Shown here: in pieces, positions 1 to 12,300 of the stretch
Layout: every line of letters begins with the position of its first letter
How positions within the stretch are numbered: the stretch's first letter is position 1
DNA from: Chrysophaeum taylorii
Lineage: Eukaryota; Sar; Pelagophyceae; Pelagomonadales; Pelagomonadaceae
Direction: 5' to 3'
Assembly (NCBI GenBank): GCA_029834535.1
Contig: JAQMWT010000586.1
Location: 44,846 to 108,845, forward strand
DNA: 64,000 bases
Program-made: the position numbers and the translations under genes
The notes under the pieces: model-generated
Told to the model about the DNA's origin: nothing
Databases searched by the model: none
The model's input: only the letters and a program-made list of their open reading frames with translations

Positions 1-279
1 ACGGTGATGGACTGAAGAACGATGGTTGGCGAGCGTAATTTTGGGACTGCTGCGGTTCCACGGAAAAGGGGTCGGAAGACTGCGCGCAGCGGCCACATCT
101 CTCCTTCGACAACAAAGAAGACGATCTTTACGTTGTGGGGTAGCGTGTTCGCAAAGAGTTCCGTTGTTGAGTTCGGGTCAGATAAATGCAATCAAAATCA
201 CAGCCTTTCCTCTCCCAGGAAGGGAGTTCAAGTGGCCGAAATTTTCCGTACCAACTACGCGCCCAGGACCTTCAAAAAC

Positions 280-1280
280 AAGGTGGCCGATGTCAACCTG
301 ATGCGGGCCAGCGTGGGATCCTGCTGCGGACCCTCGGATTCGACGGCTTTAAGACTGAGGCCAACACCCATGTCATCAACGTCACCGAGACGGCTGGGAA
401 CAAGACCGCTGTCAAGTCGTGCGTCGACCCATGCGAGCGCTGCGAGAACGGCGAGTTCCTCGCGGAGATGGTCTAGAAAGAGCTTCGGTCAGGCGCCGGT
501 AGCAAGAAGGTCGAGAACGTCTACGCCGGCATCGTCGCCAACAACGCGAGCTACAATCGCCGAATCCACCATCATCGCCCGCAAAGTTCCGGCCCTCTTC
601 TTGGTGGGCTGCGTCACTCACTGCCTCGACCTCATGATGGAGGACGTCGCCGAGATCCTGGCCTTCAATGCCATCATCAAACGCTTTCTCCGCATCACCA
701 AGTTCGTCAAGAGCCACACCCTCGTGCACCAGGCCTTCAAGCGGATCGTAGAGAGCGGCGTCACGCTCGCGCTATTCCCTGCGACCCGCTCGCCTACGCC
801 GACCTCACCGTCCACTGCGCCTACCTGCACAATGACAACCTCGCCTCGTTTCTCGACGACAGCCGGCGGGCTCAGATGACGTGCCCAGTCTCCAAGAATC
901 TTGTCGACAAGTTCATCGAGGGCGTAATTGATGATTGGGCCCCTCCTCGACCTCCTCGGCCCGCGCGACAAGGTCATCACTTCGAGCAGCACGATGCAAC
1001 GGCCTCATGGGTCTACCCGATCGCCTCCTCCCTCATAAACCACGTCAAAGCATGGGCGGCCTAGGCCACGACTTACCGCTGCTTCGACGAGGCGACCCGG
1101 GAGGCGGCCAAGGCAGCCGTCCTCGGTCACTGGAACGGCTCCGGCGCACGGCAGGTCGGCCTCAAGGACCCGGCGCACATCTTGGCCTGTTTCAATTGAA
1201 CCCTTCGCCCCGAGCACAATGGAAAGTCCCCGCCGGGCTGGCAGGAGATGTGCTTCGTGGGCATCTGGGGTTGTGAGGTT
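280..1280 (+). pseudogene. Broken hAT-type (DUF659-like) transposase
   Basis: Translation in shifting plus frames gives the order of blocks expected of DUF659/hAT transposases. A strand block containing NVTETAGNKTAV lies near 370-415. A VENVYAGIVANNASYN block (the usual 'VTDNASN' position) lies near 505-555. The hallmark VGCVTHCLDLMMEDV lies near 600-645 (family: CAAHCLDLMLEDI), followed by KRFLRITKFVKSHTLVHQAFKR. A late block, VLGHWNGSG...DPAHILACFN, at about 1110-1197 corresponds to the family's 'RWDxxLHxPLHAAGYFLNP'. The blocks are separated by an in-frame TAG at 474-476 and several frameshifts, so no intact enzyme can be made. Recognition is by motif order, without alignment. The 5' end and terminal inverted repeats were not found. 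Confidence 0.65.
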
Positions 1281-1327
1281 TGCTGCCTTAGGTGTGGAGG
1301 AGGGGCCAGGCTTGCAGCATCATGGGC

Positions 1328-2291
1328 TCACTCTATTATCGTCGCCGGGGGTGTCCTTGGTCGGGCTTGTTGCTCTCCTCGACGTTGTCCCGCGGCTTCT
1401 CCTAGAGAGCGGCCTTGGTAGAGTCGTCGAGCTCCTTCTTCGTTTACCAAGAACGGATGGGCGAGGACAATCCGCATCGGCGATCGGTCATTCTTCTTCT
1501 TCTTCTGCTTCTTCTTCTGCTTCTTCTGGAAGTGGTCGAGGCATTTTGATTCGTCAGGCTCCAGGACCTCGCGGAGGAGAGCGCAGGCCATCTTCTCCTC
1601 GTTACTCGCGTCGCACCCGGGATAAAGTCGACTCCGAAGCGCATTGTAAACCACCTTCGCGTCGCACGCGAACTGTCGCAAGACTTCTAACGTAACGTTG
1701 TTGTTCTGGTCGGCGTGCCAGAGCGACTTGCCGTCGGCAAGTGTAGGCGACAGCGGGGTTTGGGGAGATGCGGCGGCTCGCGAAGAGTTTATCCAGTTTG
1801 TCGTCGAGGGATCATTTAAGTTGATCGGTGAGCATCCGGATCTGGTCGCTGTGCCAGTCGACGGTTTCCCGAGCATTGGCCGTGGATTTCGCGAGTTGTT
1901 CGCGTACTTGGCAAGCGAGATCAGCGAAAGCTTGTTCGAATCGTGGTTCGTGCTCGTGCTCCCTTTGTTTGTGCTCGTGCTCCATTTCGTGCGAGACAAT
2001 CATTGGCTTTTTGGTCTTAGTATATAGGTCAAGGTGTCTATCGAGGTCTGCTCGGAGCACTTGATGGGGACACGACGTTGATGTCGCCATACGGCATGAG
2101 AAGCCGAGCCGTCGCGCGCCCGCTTCGTAAATGGCGATATTGGCGAAGATGAGACAGCCACCGACCACGGTGGGTGCTCGTCGAATAAACAATGAAATAG
2201 AGTGGCCAATAGATATTCTCGAGGAGGGGGCCGTGCTGTACCTGCGAAAAATCGAAACTCGAACGACGACGCGGTCGATGCAGGCCACCAC
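1328..2291 (-). other. Unrecognised minus-strand ORF remnants
   Basis: Two overlapping minus-strand open frames (2291-1812 and 1999-1328) cover this stretch. The left one ends in a Lys/Gln-rich run (QKKQKKKQKKKKND) encoded by a TTC/TTCTGC-rich tract near 1492-1530. The right one contains a charged HEMEHEHKQREHEHEPR segment that could form a helix. Neither resembles a family I know, and neither has a clear start. They sit directly beside the hAT remnant, so they may be element-associated or decayed host coding sequence. Confidence 0.25.
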
Positions 2292-2599
2292 GAAGGAGAG
2301 GTTCCGGAAGTGGCGGAAGAAGGCTTCGTCCCGAAAAAACTCGTTAGCGCGACGATGCCGGACGCGAATGCACCGTTGGAACGTCGAGGCGCACGCGTCG
2401 AGTCAACGCATGCCAAATCAACACGAGCCAGACCACGAGGATGAACCCGGTGGCGAGGCGATAAAGGTCCCCGCGAGAGTGCTGCGACGCAACATCTCCG
2501 GCAAGAACATGATCCCGAGCGTGACTACGCTGAACACGAGAGCCGCGAGTGACCTTAGGGGCATTGACCACCGAGAAAAAAAAACAGCTCAGTACGCCC

Positions 2600-3782
2600 G
2601 CCCAAATTGAATTGTTGGATTAGAGCAAGTGCACGTTCGCGGCGTGCGTGAGTGTTTACGCCGCCGTCAAGCTAACACTGACCAGAGCTTTAAAAAACTA
2701 CAGCGAAAACACAGGGAAAGTGGCGAGACAAGCCGGGCACGCATCGCATCATTGAGCTTGAATCACCACGTAGTCTAGTGACGTAGACCTTCATATTGTA
2801 CCCCCCCCCCATGATAAGCAGCGAGATGCACAGGATCCCTTCGGCGGCTGCCCCCAATTGCTACATCCTTCGCACAATTGCCGCCTCCGGGTCATGACGA
2901 TGATACCAAACAGAGCGAGCAAGATCCCCGCTTCTCTGGCGTCATGATACATTCAGTCGGTCTTCTTCATTGGAGGTGCGCGCTACCTTGATGTATCCTG
3001 GGCCTCAACGTTGAGGTCGAGAAAATTCTCGCTCTGAGATCAATGGGGCCGGAGAATCACCGGAACTTTATTTCCCTTTTTGGCCATAATATCTGACGTT
3101 GTGGATATTTCAAAATTTGTGTAAAATCTCCACGGGGTAGCAAGCTCCTGGCGCCGTGTAGGGCTCGCGGCACAAAGGGTCGTGCTGAGAGGCAACACGT
3201 TGTACATTAAGGATCTCGTTCTGTTGTGGGCAGCATATTGCATTGGCTGTGTAGAACCGTGTGCCGCGGGAAAGGTGGCAATTCGTGTAGAGGTGGTATG
3301 AAAGCAGCGGTTGTGATGGCTTTGCTGGTGCTGTTGCGTCTTACGTCGCGCGTCGCGTGCTCTCTTGAAACTACGGACTGCATACCTGCACTATGGTGAT
3401 GAAGGCTAATTTTCGGACGTTTTTGGAGCCTTTCGCAACGTCGCGAGTCGAGACATGGCCGTGGTCGATGTCGATGTCGCTTTACCGGCGAGGTGACGGT
3501 GTTATCAGACTCCGAACCCTCATGACTCGGCCGTTACTTAGTGGCCGACGCATGCATATCGCGTGACGCTTTTGCGACATGCCCTCATCGCCAGTAGGGA
3601 TCACTCGGCAACGCAGGACGCTGAGATCCCTCATCGGCCCTTAGATGTCGGTAGCCGTTTAACGCTTTAAAGTGGGGGGGTCTCCAAAGTAGCTCTTGCT
3701 CATGCCTTTTCCTGTCCTATCCCCGAGAAAGAAATAGCGAGATCATGGCACTGGTGCCGGGGACACTCGTAAGAAGGCCAAA
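2600..3782. other. No recognisable gene
   Basis: Intergenic DNA of lower GC content than the flanking genes. It contains a C10 homopolymer near 2801-2810 and a G7 run near 3675. I see no open frame with family similarity and no RNA gene. Confidence 0.4.
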
Positions 3783-6700
3783 CTACCAGCGCAAGTCGCC
3801 GGCGACGTCCTCGGGGGTGAGCTGCGAGATAGGTCTGTGATAGAGAATACGCTCGGAGGCTCGGCGAAAAGTGTCACTGTGGATGGCCTTTGTCCAATCG
3901 GTGTCTCCCGTGATGTCCCCAGGGTAGGTGCGGAGCTCGTCGGAAAACTGGGAGGGTGGGGCGTATTGTTCGTTCGCAAAGATGGAGTAAGGAGCGGGGC
4001 GGAGTCTGCAGACCTTGCCGGAGGGAAGTCTGGCGTTGCGGACGGCTTTAAGAAAACGCGTCTTAGGCTCGTCATGGAGCACGTCTTTTAGGCGGTCAGT
4101 TTGCGAGGGGCGGTCGATCTGGCAGTAGCGACCGATTTTGAAGTCGAGGGTGTCGACGACAAGCTTGGAGCGAAATGTGTCTTCCTCTCTGCGTTTTGCT
4201 TCGGCCTTTTCCTGGGCGAGGCCCTCGCCGCACAAATGGACCGAGCGATGATATTGGGTGTCGTCAATCTTTCGAGAGATATCTTTGCCGCGCGGGAGCC
4301 TGGTGGGGTTGCCGAGGTAGTTTCCGTCATACGCTCGCTCGTAAGTGGGACGCTCCAAGCCGCCGAAGCAGCTTCGCGCCATGGCCGGTATGGTGTCGAA
4401 CGGGCGGTCGGGATCAATGACAAGCGATGCGTCGTCGACACGCGAGAGGTCGGCGCCGTGCGTGCTGCCTTCGACCCATGGTTCGGCGAGGTCGTCGATC
4501 CGCGCAGCTGAGGGCTTTTGTGGATGGGCGTTATACTCGCTTGGAGGCTTGGGCGCAGGATAGATAAAGCCGCGTTTAGTCTTCCAGCGCGCACGACTCG
4601 CGTCTGCCTCGTCTTGCTTGAGCCGCGTCTCGTCGACGAGCGGTACCGTCAAACTCAGGTAGTCGGCGCAGTCCGATCGCACAAATGTTGCGTTCCGCTC
4701 GTTCCGCAGCCGCGCGCGCTGTTCGGCCTTCTTCAGTTCCGTGTACTGCCTGGCCTGGCCAGAGTAGACGTAGTCGCACGGCACGCGATCTGCGGCGCGC
4801 TCGGCCTTGCGCTCTTGGCGCCAATACTCGTATGCCAACGCAGCCTCTCGGCTCTCCTCGCGTCGGAGCTCTACATAATTCACGACCTGCCGGTTTCGCC
4901 GCGCTATCTCGAACTCGGGATTCGAGGAATCGGTCGGTGCCTTACGCAACGCCGGCTTCTCCGCCACGCGAAGATTCTCCGTGACGCTCGGCTCCTCCGC
5001 CTCGGCAGTGGTAGGCCGTCGGTCGACATCCTCGAACTCTTCTTCGTCGTCGTCGTTCTCCTCCTCCATAAGGACCTCGTGGATTGTCGCGGTCGTCGTT
5101 TTCTTCTTCTTCCTCTTCTTCTTGGGCTGTTTGGGTGGGCGGCCGTCAACGTCCGTAGTCGTGATAGGCTCGCCAAACTTGGACTCTAGCTGCAGGATCA
5201 TGTGGACTTCTGGCAGGCCGCACGCCATGCAGAGCTCCTTGAGTGTGGGGCTGCGGGTCACATTCATGAGACGGTAGAGAGCGTCGAAACAGTCCGCAGA
5301 CACCTTTGTGCGGTTGTAAATTTCGGGACTTCGCGACAACACCGCCAACGGCTCGCGTAGTCTGACTTTCTTGAGGTCGGTGTTGAAGGCAGTGTAGAGC
5401 CGACGCAAGAATCGGACTGAAGGATCTGAAAGCAGCTGGTAACCAACCCCCCGTGGGCTCACTGAACGCAACACTTCTGTTATCGATGCGGTCAGGCCCT
5501 CGATCGCGATCATGCGCGAGTTTGCGTCGATAATCTGAAAACCCCCAACGATGTCTAGAGCCCCAGCCTCGGCCTCCGCTATCTCGTTGCTCGTGAGCTG
5601 GTACGACCTAAGTGAGCCCGTGATGGTTTCCCCAAGGGCGCGCCGATTCACGCCATCGATAGCTGCCATCAGCGACTGGAGCGTCGTGCTGTCGTCGTAC
5701 GGAATAATCAACGTCGCTCTCGTGAACGGCGCTGATTTTCCCGCCAGTCGGGTTGCAATCGGCCCACTTTCCTCGTTGTCTTTCGTCCCCGGAGCGGGGA
5801 ATGGTTGGTCGCCATAGGTCTTCTCCCAAAATGCACCGTTGTAAAATGCGCCATCAGCCAGCGTTCGCACTGTCCGGAATAGTGTTGCTCGTATGGCGAT
5901 GACGGTCGTTGTCTCGAGGTAGGCACCCGGAAGCACCGCGAGCCTCTGCGCTTCGTTCAGTCGCCAGTTGTCAACACCACCCTTTGGAATGATACGCTGC
6001 TTTCGAGCCGTCACGTCTGCTTTGCATTTGACTGTCGGTTGTGATGGTGCGATCTCCAGCTTGCGACACGTTGTCGATACCTCCCCGTAATCCTCAGTCG
6101 TTGGCTCCGATTGCTGCTGCTTGCGTGCATTTTCCTCTCCCCCGCCTTCGGGCAGAATATGCTCGTCCGCCTGGTCATCCGTCGCTTTTTCGTTCTCCTG
6201 GTCACCGGTCGTCACCTCTGTCACAGTCCGAGGAGCAACAACGGGTGGCGTAGGAGGCTTGCCGCGTTGCTTGAAAGCCTCCGCCAACTTGGCCGCCGAG
6301 TCGAGGAGTGCCTCGACGCGTATTTCAGCGTAGCCGTGCGTGTGGTCGTCCCCTGCCCGCGCCCACGACGCGACCAGAGCCTTGGTGTACAACGCGTCTA
6401 CGTCGAACACGTCCACTTCGCGTGATTCGTCGACCTCTTCCTCTTCATTCGCATTGTCCTCCGACGTTGTTGTTCTCTTCACTTTCCAGCCTCGAGCCTG
6501 GTTGACCTCGCGAGAGATAGTCTGGAAAGAATCCTCTCCTCTCGCGACACGTTCCCACGACCTCAACGCCAGTTCCGGCGCCGCAAGTAGCGCGTCGAGA
6601 CGATCGGAATCATCGCCGCGAAGGGCCACGAGGTCGCGATCGTGCACCTCGAAGGTGATCGGCATGCTCGACAGCGCCTCCTCAAGCTCGACGCGACTTA

Positions 6701-7601
6701 TGTGACCGGTGAGGTAAACTACCGAATGCTCAAATGCGACGTCGCCCGACGCGGACCGCGCGTCTGTTGCGGAGCCCCGTGGCGCCATCAGAGGCGGACG
6801 CACGATGCAGTACAGGTTCCGGCAGTATTGCCGCAACAAGACGTGGGGATTCGGTTCCAAGTACTTGAGCAATGGAACAGAGGTCGTCCGAACGCCGGGA
6901 AGAGATTGAACTTTACCCAGCGCGATCGTCAGGGGGTTGTGCTTCTGCAGGGCTTCGTCGCTCATGAGACGTGGGCTGTCCGGAGCGAGCTGTACCGTAA
7001 CCCGCAAATAGCGAAACGGTGCATCGTCCGGTGGCGGGGCCGCCGCTGTCGATGGACCGGTCGCTTGTATCGTCGACGGTGCTTCGTTTTGTGTGGTCTT
7101 CTTGCTCTTCTTCTTTTTGTTAACGGTTATTAGCCGCTGCAGACGATTCCTTTGATCGCGGACAGCAACAACGCGCATTTCGTTGCTCAGGAATGCACTC
7201 AGGTCGCAATGCACGGCGCAAGTGTACTTTCGCGGCTTGGCCTCACCGTCGGGAGGCAGAGTCCCCACGAAGAAGCACACCACCGGTTGCTCGTTAAAAC
7301 TTTGGATGAACTCGTCTGTTGCGGTAATGTCGTGATCGCGTGTAAACGTCCTCAGCGTTGTCGAGTATGGCGGGTCGAGGGCATCGCCAGTCGAATGTCC
7401 TACCTCTCGCCAGTCCGATTGCTCTTCAGTATACACAAGCGCCGCGCTCTCGATGCGGTCGCCGTTGATGAAGGTGTAGCGAAATGTCACCGGTGTTGGC
7501 GTCTCATCGCTGTCCGGGATCACTTCAGCAGTGACACGGAAGGTTACTACATGCGCAGGTTGTGGAGACACATCTTGCGACAGATCCGGCTCGTCCGCCA
7601 T
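3783..7601 (-). CDS. Large protein, possibly flagellar (CFAP92/DUF4550-like)
   Basis: A single open frame of 1,272 codons. The longest frame starts at a TTG at 7619; the first in-frame ATG (MADEPDLSQDV) is at 7601 and is preferred. The N-terminal ~350 residues look folded and beta-rich, with a 'PRKYTCAVHCDLSAFL' strand and a 'LLRQYCRNLYCIVRPP' segment. Next come an acidic, low-complexity middle (about residues 400-540), a second globular part, a Lys-rich/acidic stretch (KKKRKKKK, then EEENDDDEEEFEDVD), and a charged coiled-coil-like C-terminus with Tyr/Pro-rich 'LRPAPYSIFANEQYAPP'. The layout recalls large ciliary proteins such as CFAP92 (DUF4550), and the neighbouring dynein-tail-like gene fits a motile alga, but this is resemblance only. 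No enzyme motif is visible. It is read leftward and is separated from the GT2 gene by 1.7 kb without genes. Confidence 0.75.
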   Translation of the reverse strand: MADEPDLSQDVSPQPAHVVTFRVTAEVIPDSDETPTPVTFRYTFINGDRIESAALVYTEEQSDWREVGHSTGDALDPPYSTTLRTFTRDHDITATDEFIQSFNEQPVVCFFVGTLPPDGEAKPRKYTCAVHCDLSAFLSNEMRVVAVRDQRNRLQRLITVNKKKKSKKTTQNEAPSTIQATGPSTAAAPPPDDAPFRYLRVTVQLAPDSPRLMSDEALQKHNPLTIALGKVQSLPGVRTTSVPLLKYLEPNPHVLLRQYCRNLYCIVRPPLMAPRGSATDARSASGDVAFEHSVVYLTGHISRVELEEALSSMPITFEVHDRDLVALRGDDSDRLDALLAAPELALRSWERVARGEDSFQTISREVNQARGWKVKRTTTSEDNANEEEEVDESREVDVFDVDALYTKALVASWARAGDDHTHGYAEIRVEALLDSAAKLAEAFKQRGKPPTPPVVAPRTVTEVTTGDQENEKATDDQADEHILPEGGGEENARKQQQSEPTTEDYGEVSTTCRKLEIAPSQPTVKCKADVTARKQRIIPKGGVDNWRLNEAQRLAVLPGAYLETTTVIAIRATLFRTVRTLADGAFYNGAFWEKTYGDQPFPAPGTKDNEESGPIATRLAGKSAPFTRATLIIPYDDSTTLQSLMAAIDGVNRRALGETITGSLRSYQLTSNEIAEAEAGALDIVGGFQIIDANSRMIAIEGLTASITEVLRSVSPRGVGYQLLSDPSVRFLRRLYTAFNTDLKKVRLREPLAVLSRSPEIYNRTKVSADCFDALYRLMNVTRSPTLKELCMACGLPEVHMILQLESKFGEPITTTDVDGRPPKQPKKKRKKKKTTTATIHEVLMEEENDDDEEEFEDVDRRPTTAEAEEPSVTENLRVAEKPALRKAPTDSSNPEFEIARRNRQVVNYVELRREESREAALAYEYWRQERKAERAADRVPCDYVYSGQARQYTELKKAEQRARLRNERNATFVRSDCADYLSLTVPLVDETRLKQDEADASRARWKTKRGFIYPAPKPPSEYNAHPQKPSAARIDDLAEPWVEGSTHGADLSRVDDASLVIDPDRPFDTIPAMARSCFGGLERPTYERAYDGNYLGNPTRLPRGKDISRKIDDTQYHRSVHLCGEGLAQEKAEAKRREEDTFRSKLVVDTLDFKIGRYCQIDRPSQTDRLKDVLHDEPKTRFLKAVRNARLPSGKVCRLRPAPYSIFANEQYAPPSQFSDELRTYPGDITGDTDWTKAIHSDTFRRASERILYHRPISQLTPEDVAGDLRW

Positions 7602-9306
7602 CCTCTCCGCAAGAATCAAGGCTATGGCGTATCCATTGCGAAATGTTCGTTATAACTGCCACATGTATCCTAAAGTACAGAACAGTTTATGTCTGACAGA
7701 GTGCGAGTGGTGAAGACCAGCGCCGGGCAAAGCCGACGGGGGAGTAAGGAGCGTAGGCAGAACGCACGCGACGGTAGCGGGGCACAAGCAAGGGTGTAAG
7801 TGGAAGTGGTGGGTGGGGAGAGCGGAGATGGCAAGGGGTGCTAGAGAGAGGACGCGGCAGCACGGGGCATAACCCCGGCGAAAAAGAGGCTCGGCCGGTG
7901 GGGTAGGCGTAGGCGCGGTCGTGCTCACAGTCGGTGCGCGCCTTCGCGGTAATCGTCGCCATGTAGAAGTGCCAGCGGAAGCGGCCGCAGAGGTCGGCGC
8001 AGCGCAAGACCGTGAGGAGGTATAGTATTTGCCACGGGTGGCCACGACGCCGATTAAAGCGTACAAACGCGTCAGGTGAGAAACGGCTCCATGTTGGAGG
8101 CAAGGGGCTCCGCTATTGAACCCGGTGAGGGCCGCGATGCATTCGGCGCCTAGACGCAGCAATCTATGGGCGTTGTCGCTCGCTTAAAGCGCCGAAGACC
8201 AGCCGCGAATATGGCCAAATGAAGCGAGGCAGTTGGAGACGGCAGTCGACTCGTTGACGCATGCGGCGAGCGCGCTATTATCGTTAAGGTCACAGAAGGA
8301 GAGAGTCTTTATGTCCGCGAGAGTCTGCTGCCCATTCCGAAGTTGCCATCGCATGGTCGGCGACCATGGGGCCCCACAGACCCTTCGAAAATAGGCGTTG
8401 GTACGCAGGGTACGGGGCGCTTTGGGGTGGAAATCACGGTGACCACGACATCGATGACCTCCAGGCCGAGGTAGATAATTGCCTCAGAGAGGATATCAGG
8501 CAGACGGTGCTGCCGCTCGTCACGCCACCGTGTTAGGGCTCAAAGTTGCGTAGCTAGTCTTTTGTCTTCAAGTTTATTGCCATCGTCACTTGCCTGCCTG
8601 GCTGTTTGTTTTCTTTACCTAGTTTCTTCTCGCCGGGGCGGCAATTATCATGAGTAGCCGAGAGAGCCCTTCTAGTTAGGCTATTCTACTCATTAGGGGC
8701 AGCTCCATGCCGCTGCGTTTGAGGGAACCGTTTACCAGTACTAGTATTTTAGCACTTCTCAGCTTTATCGCGTGCCCAGCCAAGCTTAGCGCAATGAGAC
8801 ACTCGTTGCTTGTGCTCTATTGTATTGTGAGCTCAGGTGCCAGGGTTTACAAAAGTCGGCTGCTAAGAGGGGGGAGGGGGGATGCGAACGTGCACGCAGG
8901 GCGTTCAGGGTTGGTCGCGAGTCTTCGCGCTGGGGTCAACGTCAAAATTGCCTAACTAGCTTACTGGGAGCGTTCCTAATTCCAAAGACCCACCACTCTG
9001 ATGTTGGAGCTCCATAATTACCTGTGACCGGCGGCGGACGATGGAAGGGACAGATAAAGCCGAAGGGCGTCAGCGGAAAGTGAGACGAGATGCAGTCGCC
9101 AGGAGCGTGCAACAACATCTTCGAATTGGCATCTTCGAAACAAGATGATGCGTAAAAAACGAGCACGACAATGCATAAGCAGATACGCCCCCTGGAGCAA
9201 ACAACAAGTATGGAGACCAAGTAGGCGGCGTCGAAGGACGAGCAATGAATGGTGTCCGTTGGGGGTGTTTTGATACGAGCCAAATGGTCAGGGCGAAAAA
9301 AGAGAC
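7602..9306. other. No recognisable gene; one copy of a dispersed motif
   Basis: Between the ends of two minus-strand genes. Short open frames on both strands show no family similarity and shift frame every 100-200 bases. The only structured element is the 'GTCGRCTGCTAAGAGGGGG' motif near 8850-8880, described separately. Confidence 0.4.
8846..8880 (+). repeat. Dispersed GTCGACTGCTAAGAGGGGG motif, copy 1
   Basis: Reads TTTACAAAAGTCGGCTGCTA followed by AGAGGGGGGAGGGGGG. The same core (TTTAAA, GTCGACTGCTAAGAG, G-run) is found at 25161-25197 (minus), 32278-32312, 44393-44427 and, degenerate, 57029-57055. This copy lies downstream of the GT2 gene's 3' end. Confidence 0.55.
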
Positions 9307-12300
9307 TCATATGAGGTTGACGTCGCGCTTGACAAACTTGTAGAGCTGGTCGTCTTTGCAACCAGGGAGCTTTTTGTCGTTCTGGCATCTCGACTTGGTA
9401 TTCATGACCCCCCGTGAGTCTGCGAGTTCATCTTCTTGGAGACTGTAAACGAAAAGGAGAAGCCACAGAAGGCCGTAGATAACATCCGGGCGGATTACTT
9501 GGGCACGTCCGAAAATGGCCTTGGTGATGCGGCCGATGCGGGTTGGTTTTTTGTATTCTTTCACAACCTTTTCGAAGAAGAACATGGCGCGGATCGGCGT
9601 TTCCAGGAGGAAGAGGAGAATGCAGCAGAGGGCAAGACCGAGGGCTCGTTCGCCTCGCTCTTGCTCACCGGTGTCATAGACCACCATATTGTAGACCCCA
9701 AAACAGAGCGAGAGGATAAGGCCGATGACGAGGGCTATCATCCAAACCTTGACGGTGGTCATGGCCATCTTGTTGTCGAAGGAAGCCCAGCGCGAGGCGT
9801 CTTTTCCGAGAAAAAGGATGTCGACGCCATCGCGGAATCCGAAGAATGTCGCGAGCATGTGGAGGGGCGCGTTGATGAAAAACATCTGTTGGGAACGAAG
9901 AAGCGACTGGTTGGCGGGCTTGACACCGTCCTCAAGGGGCGACCACTGCTTGACATGTGCTAGGAGGAGTGCCGCGTGGAGCTGGAGCCAGGTGCCACCG
10001 AGTGTGATGAGTTGGGTATCAAAGACTGGCGGCAGGCCATGTTCGGAGATGCACATGTACATGGGGATGGCGAGCCAGAAAAACGCGGAAGAAGCTGTGA
10101 AGAAGTAGGTGATATTCTCGAACATGACGAGGTAGGCGCCGACGCGGCACCAGTTGAAGCTCACGACAGCGAGGGTGAGCATGAAAATGGCGTAAATGAG
10201 GAAGACGGGATCGAGAACGAGGCCGACTGCGGGGCCTTGGTGGCAAGGGACAAGGCCAGAGCGTGCAGCGAGGCGTGTTTGGTGGCACGCGTTGAGCCGG
10301 GACCACTGAAGATAGCCGACAACGCCAATGATTGGAACGACGTGGACGAGCATCACAACCCAAGGCCAGAGGTAATGATAGCGCGGAAACCATATGGTGG
10401 TCCAAAACAGCTGCACCGCACCCCGCGACCAACGGAAGACGGCGGCGAGGTAGTCGGTGGTCCCTTTCCGCGCACCTAGTACCAGTCGTTCGAAGTGATA
10501 GATGCCCTTTCTTCCCTCAATGATGACGTCGTGGGATGATGCCGTGTCCTCGATCATCGTGTCCTCGTTGAAACGGTGCTCGAGGGGATCGTTCTGGTAG
10601 CGGATGTCGTAGTTCCACACGGCATTTGTCCCGCAGGACGTGATCGCACCGACGCCGTTGCGAATGTTGTTGGCAAGCCGGAAGAGGTATTCGTTTCGCA
10701 TGTCGAAGATGTCCGAGTCTAGCGTAAGCGACGTGAAGGTCTGCGGCAACTGGACAAAGGCGACCGATGAATCAATGGCAAGATCGCGAGCCCACGGGTT
10801 GTTGATGTGCTTGTAGCCGTAGAAGTAGGGAATGACCGCATCCCAGAATCCTTGCGTGGCCATGTGGCGACAGTCAAAAATGGCGAACAACAAGTGCGCG
10901 TCAGCCGTGTTGCGCATGTGGCGGCTGCCCGGTTTTGCGCCCTTGCGTTTGTCCTTAAGGAGTTGGAAAGTCGACGAGTGGTGACGCAGGTAGTGGTTCA
11001 AAATTTCCATTGCATGATTCATGCCGCCCGACTTGCCACGGGACTGTCGAAGAGGAATGATGCAATCAACAGGGATGATGGCCTCCTCTCCAGCGTACGA
11101 CGAGTGCATGAGGCTCAGCTGGTCACCGTCAATGTCGTCCTCGTCTTCTTCTGTCTCCTCGGGAATGCGGCCTTGGTTAGCGAGCCAGTTCTTGGGTATG
11201 ACTCGGAGCAGCTCGGGAGTGCACTCTTTGACCTTGACGAAAGTGGTGCCGTAGCGGCGGCACGTTGCGAGCACTCGCGCATGGCAGCGGCGCGCTTCGG
11301 AGCGGCTGAGCTCGCGGATTCCATACGTCTTGAAGTGGCGCTTGGTCTCGTCATCGTGGGCGTCTCGGAGCTGGACAAAGACGCCCTTGCGGATACCCCG
11401 GAGGTAGACGGTGGGTGCGAGCTGATACTCAAGATCCTCAGGATTGGCGCGAGCCGAATAGCACATGACGAGGTCGCGGAATACGTTTTCTTCCCGGTCG
11501 CGGTAGAAATGGAGCCGCGCGAGTCGAAACTTTGTGCAGTCAAAGCGCTTCATCCACTGAATGCGACCCATCTCGCTGTACAGCTCCCACCACGCGTTCC
11601 ACGTCCGCGGCTCGATGCCGTCGCTTTCGGTCGGCATGATGGAGGGTGAGAATGGATTTGTACCCTTGGGGGCTTTGAGGAAGTTCATGGCCCACTGCTT
11701 GAGAACCGCTGCCGCCGCCGGTTGAGAAGCCAAATCGCGGAAGCCGACGACGTTAACGCTGCGATCCGAGCGCCAGTATGAATGGTGACCTAGCGCGCTC
11801 AGCAGGTCGAAACAGGCATACGTGAGTTCGAGCTTATCGACGCTTTCCTGCGAGACGCCTATGTGGCTCTTGGTGATGAAAGACCGCAGCTCGTCGTCCA
11901 GCAGTTGACCGTCTTCCTCAGTCTTGCCCAGGAGTTTGTCGTCGTCGGCTGTCATGTGGCACATCCTCGATGCCATGACTTCGATGAATCGCAGGTCAGC
12001 GTCGTGTACCACATCGACGAACGCGTCCCAGAGCGCGTACGCCCCGACGCGGTGACCCTCGTCTTGAAAAATATCTACTAGTTCGGCGTGGTTCATCGTG
12101 TTTGTTCGCAAATGGTCGTCCTTTGCGTCGTCGTCATCGTCAAAGATTGTTGACGCAGCCATGTTCTGTTGTTGCCCGCCAAAAATAGCGTTCGCGGCGT
12201 TGCGCTGCATGAGTGTGAACTTGCGTTGGTTGATCCAGGACATGAGCTTTCCGCACAAGTTTCGCAGCACCATCATGCGCGGTTCTGTCGCGGAGATAGA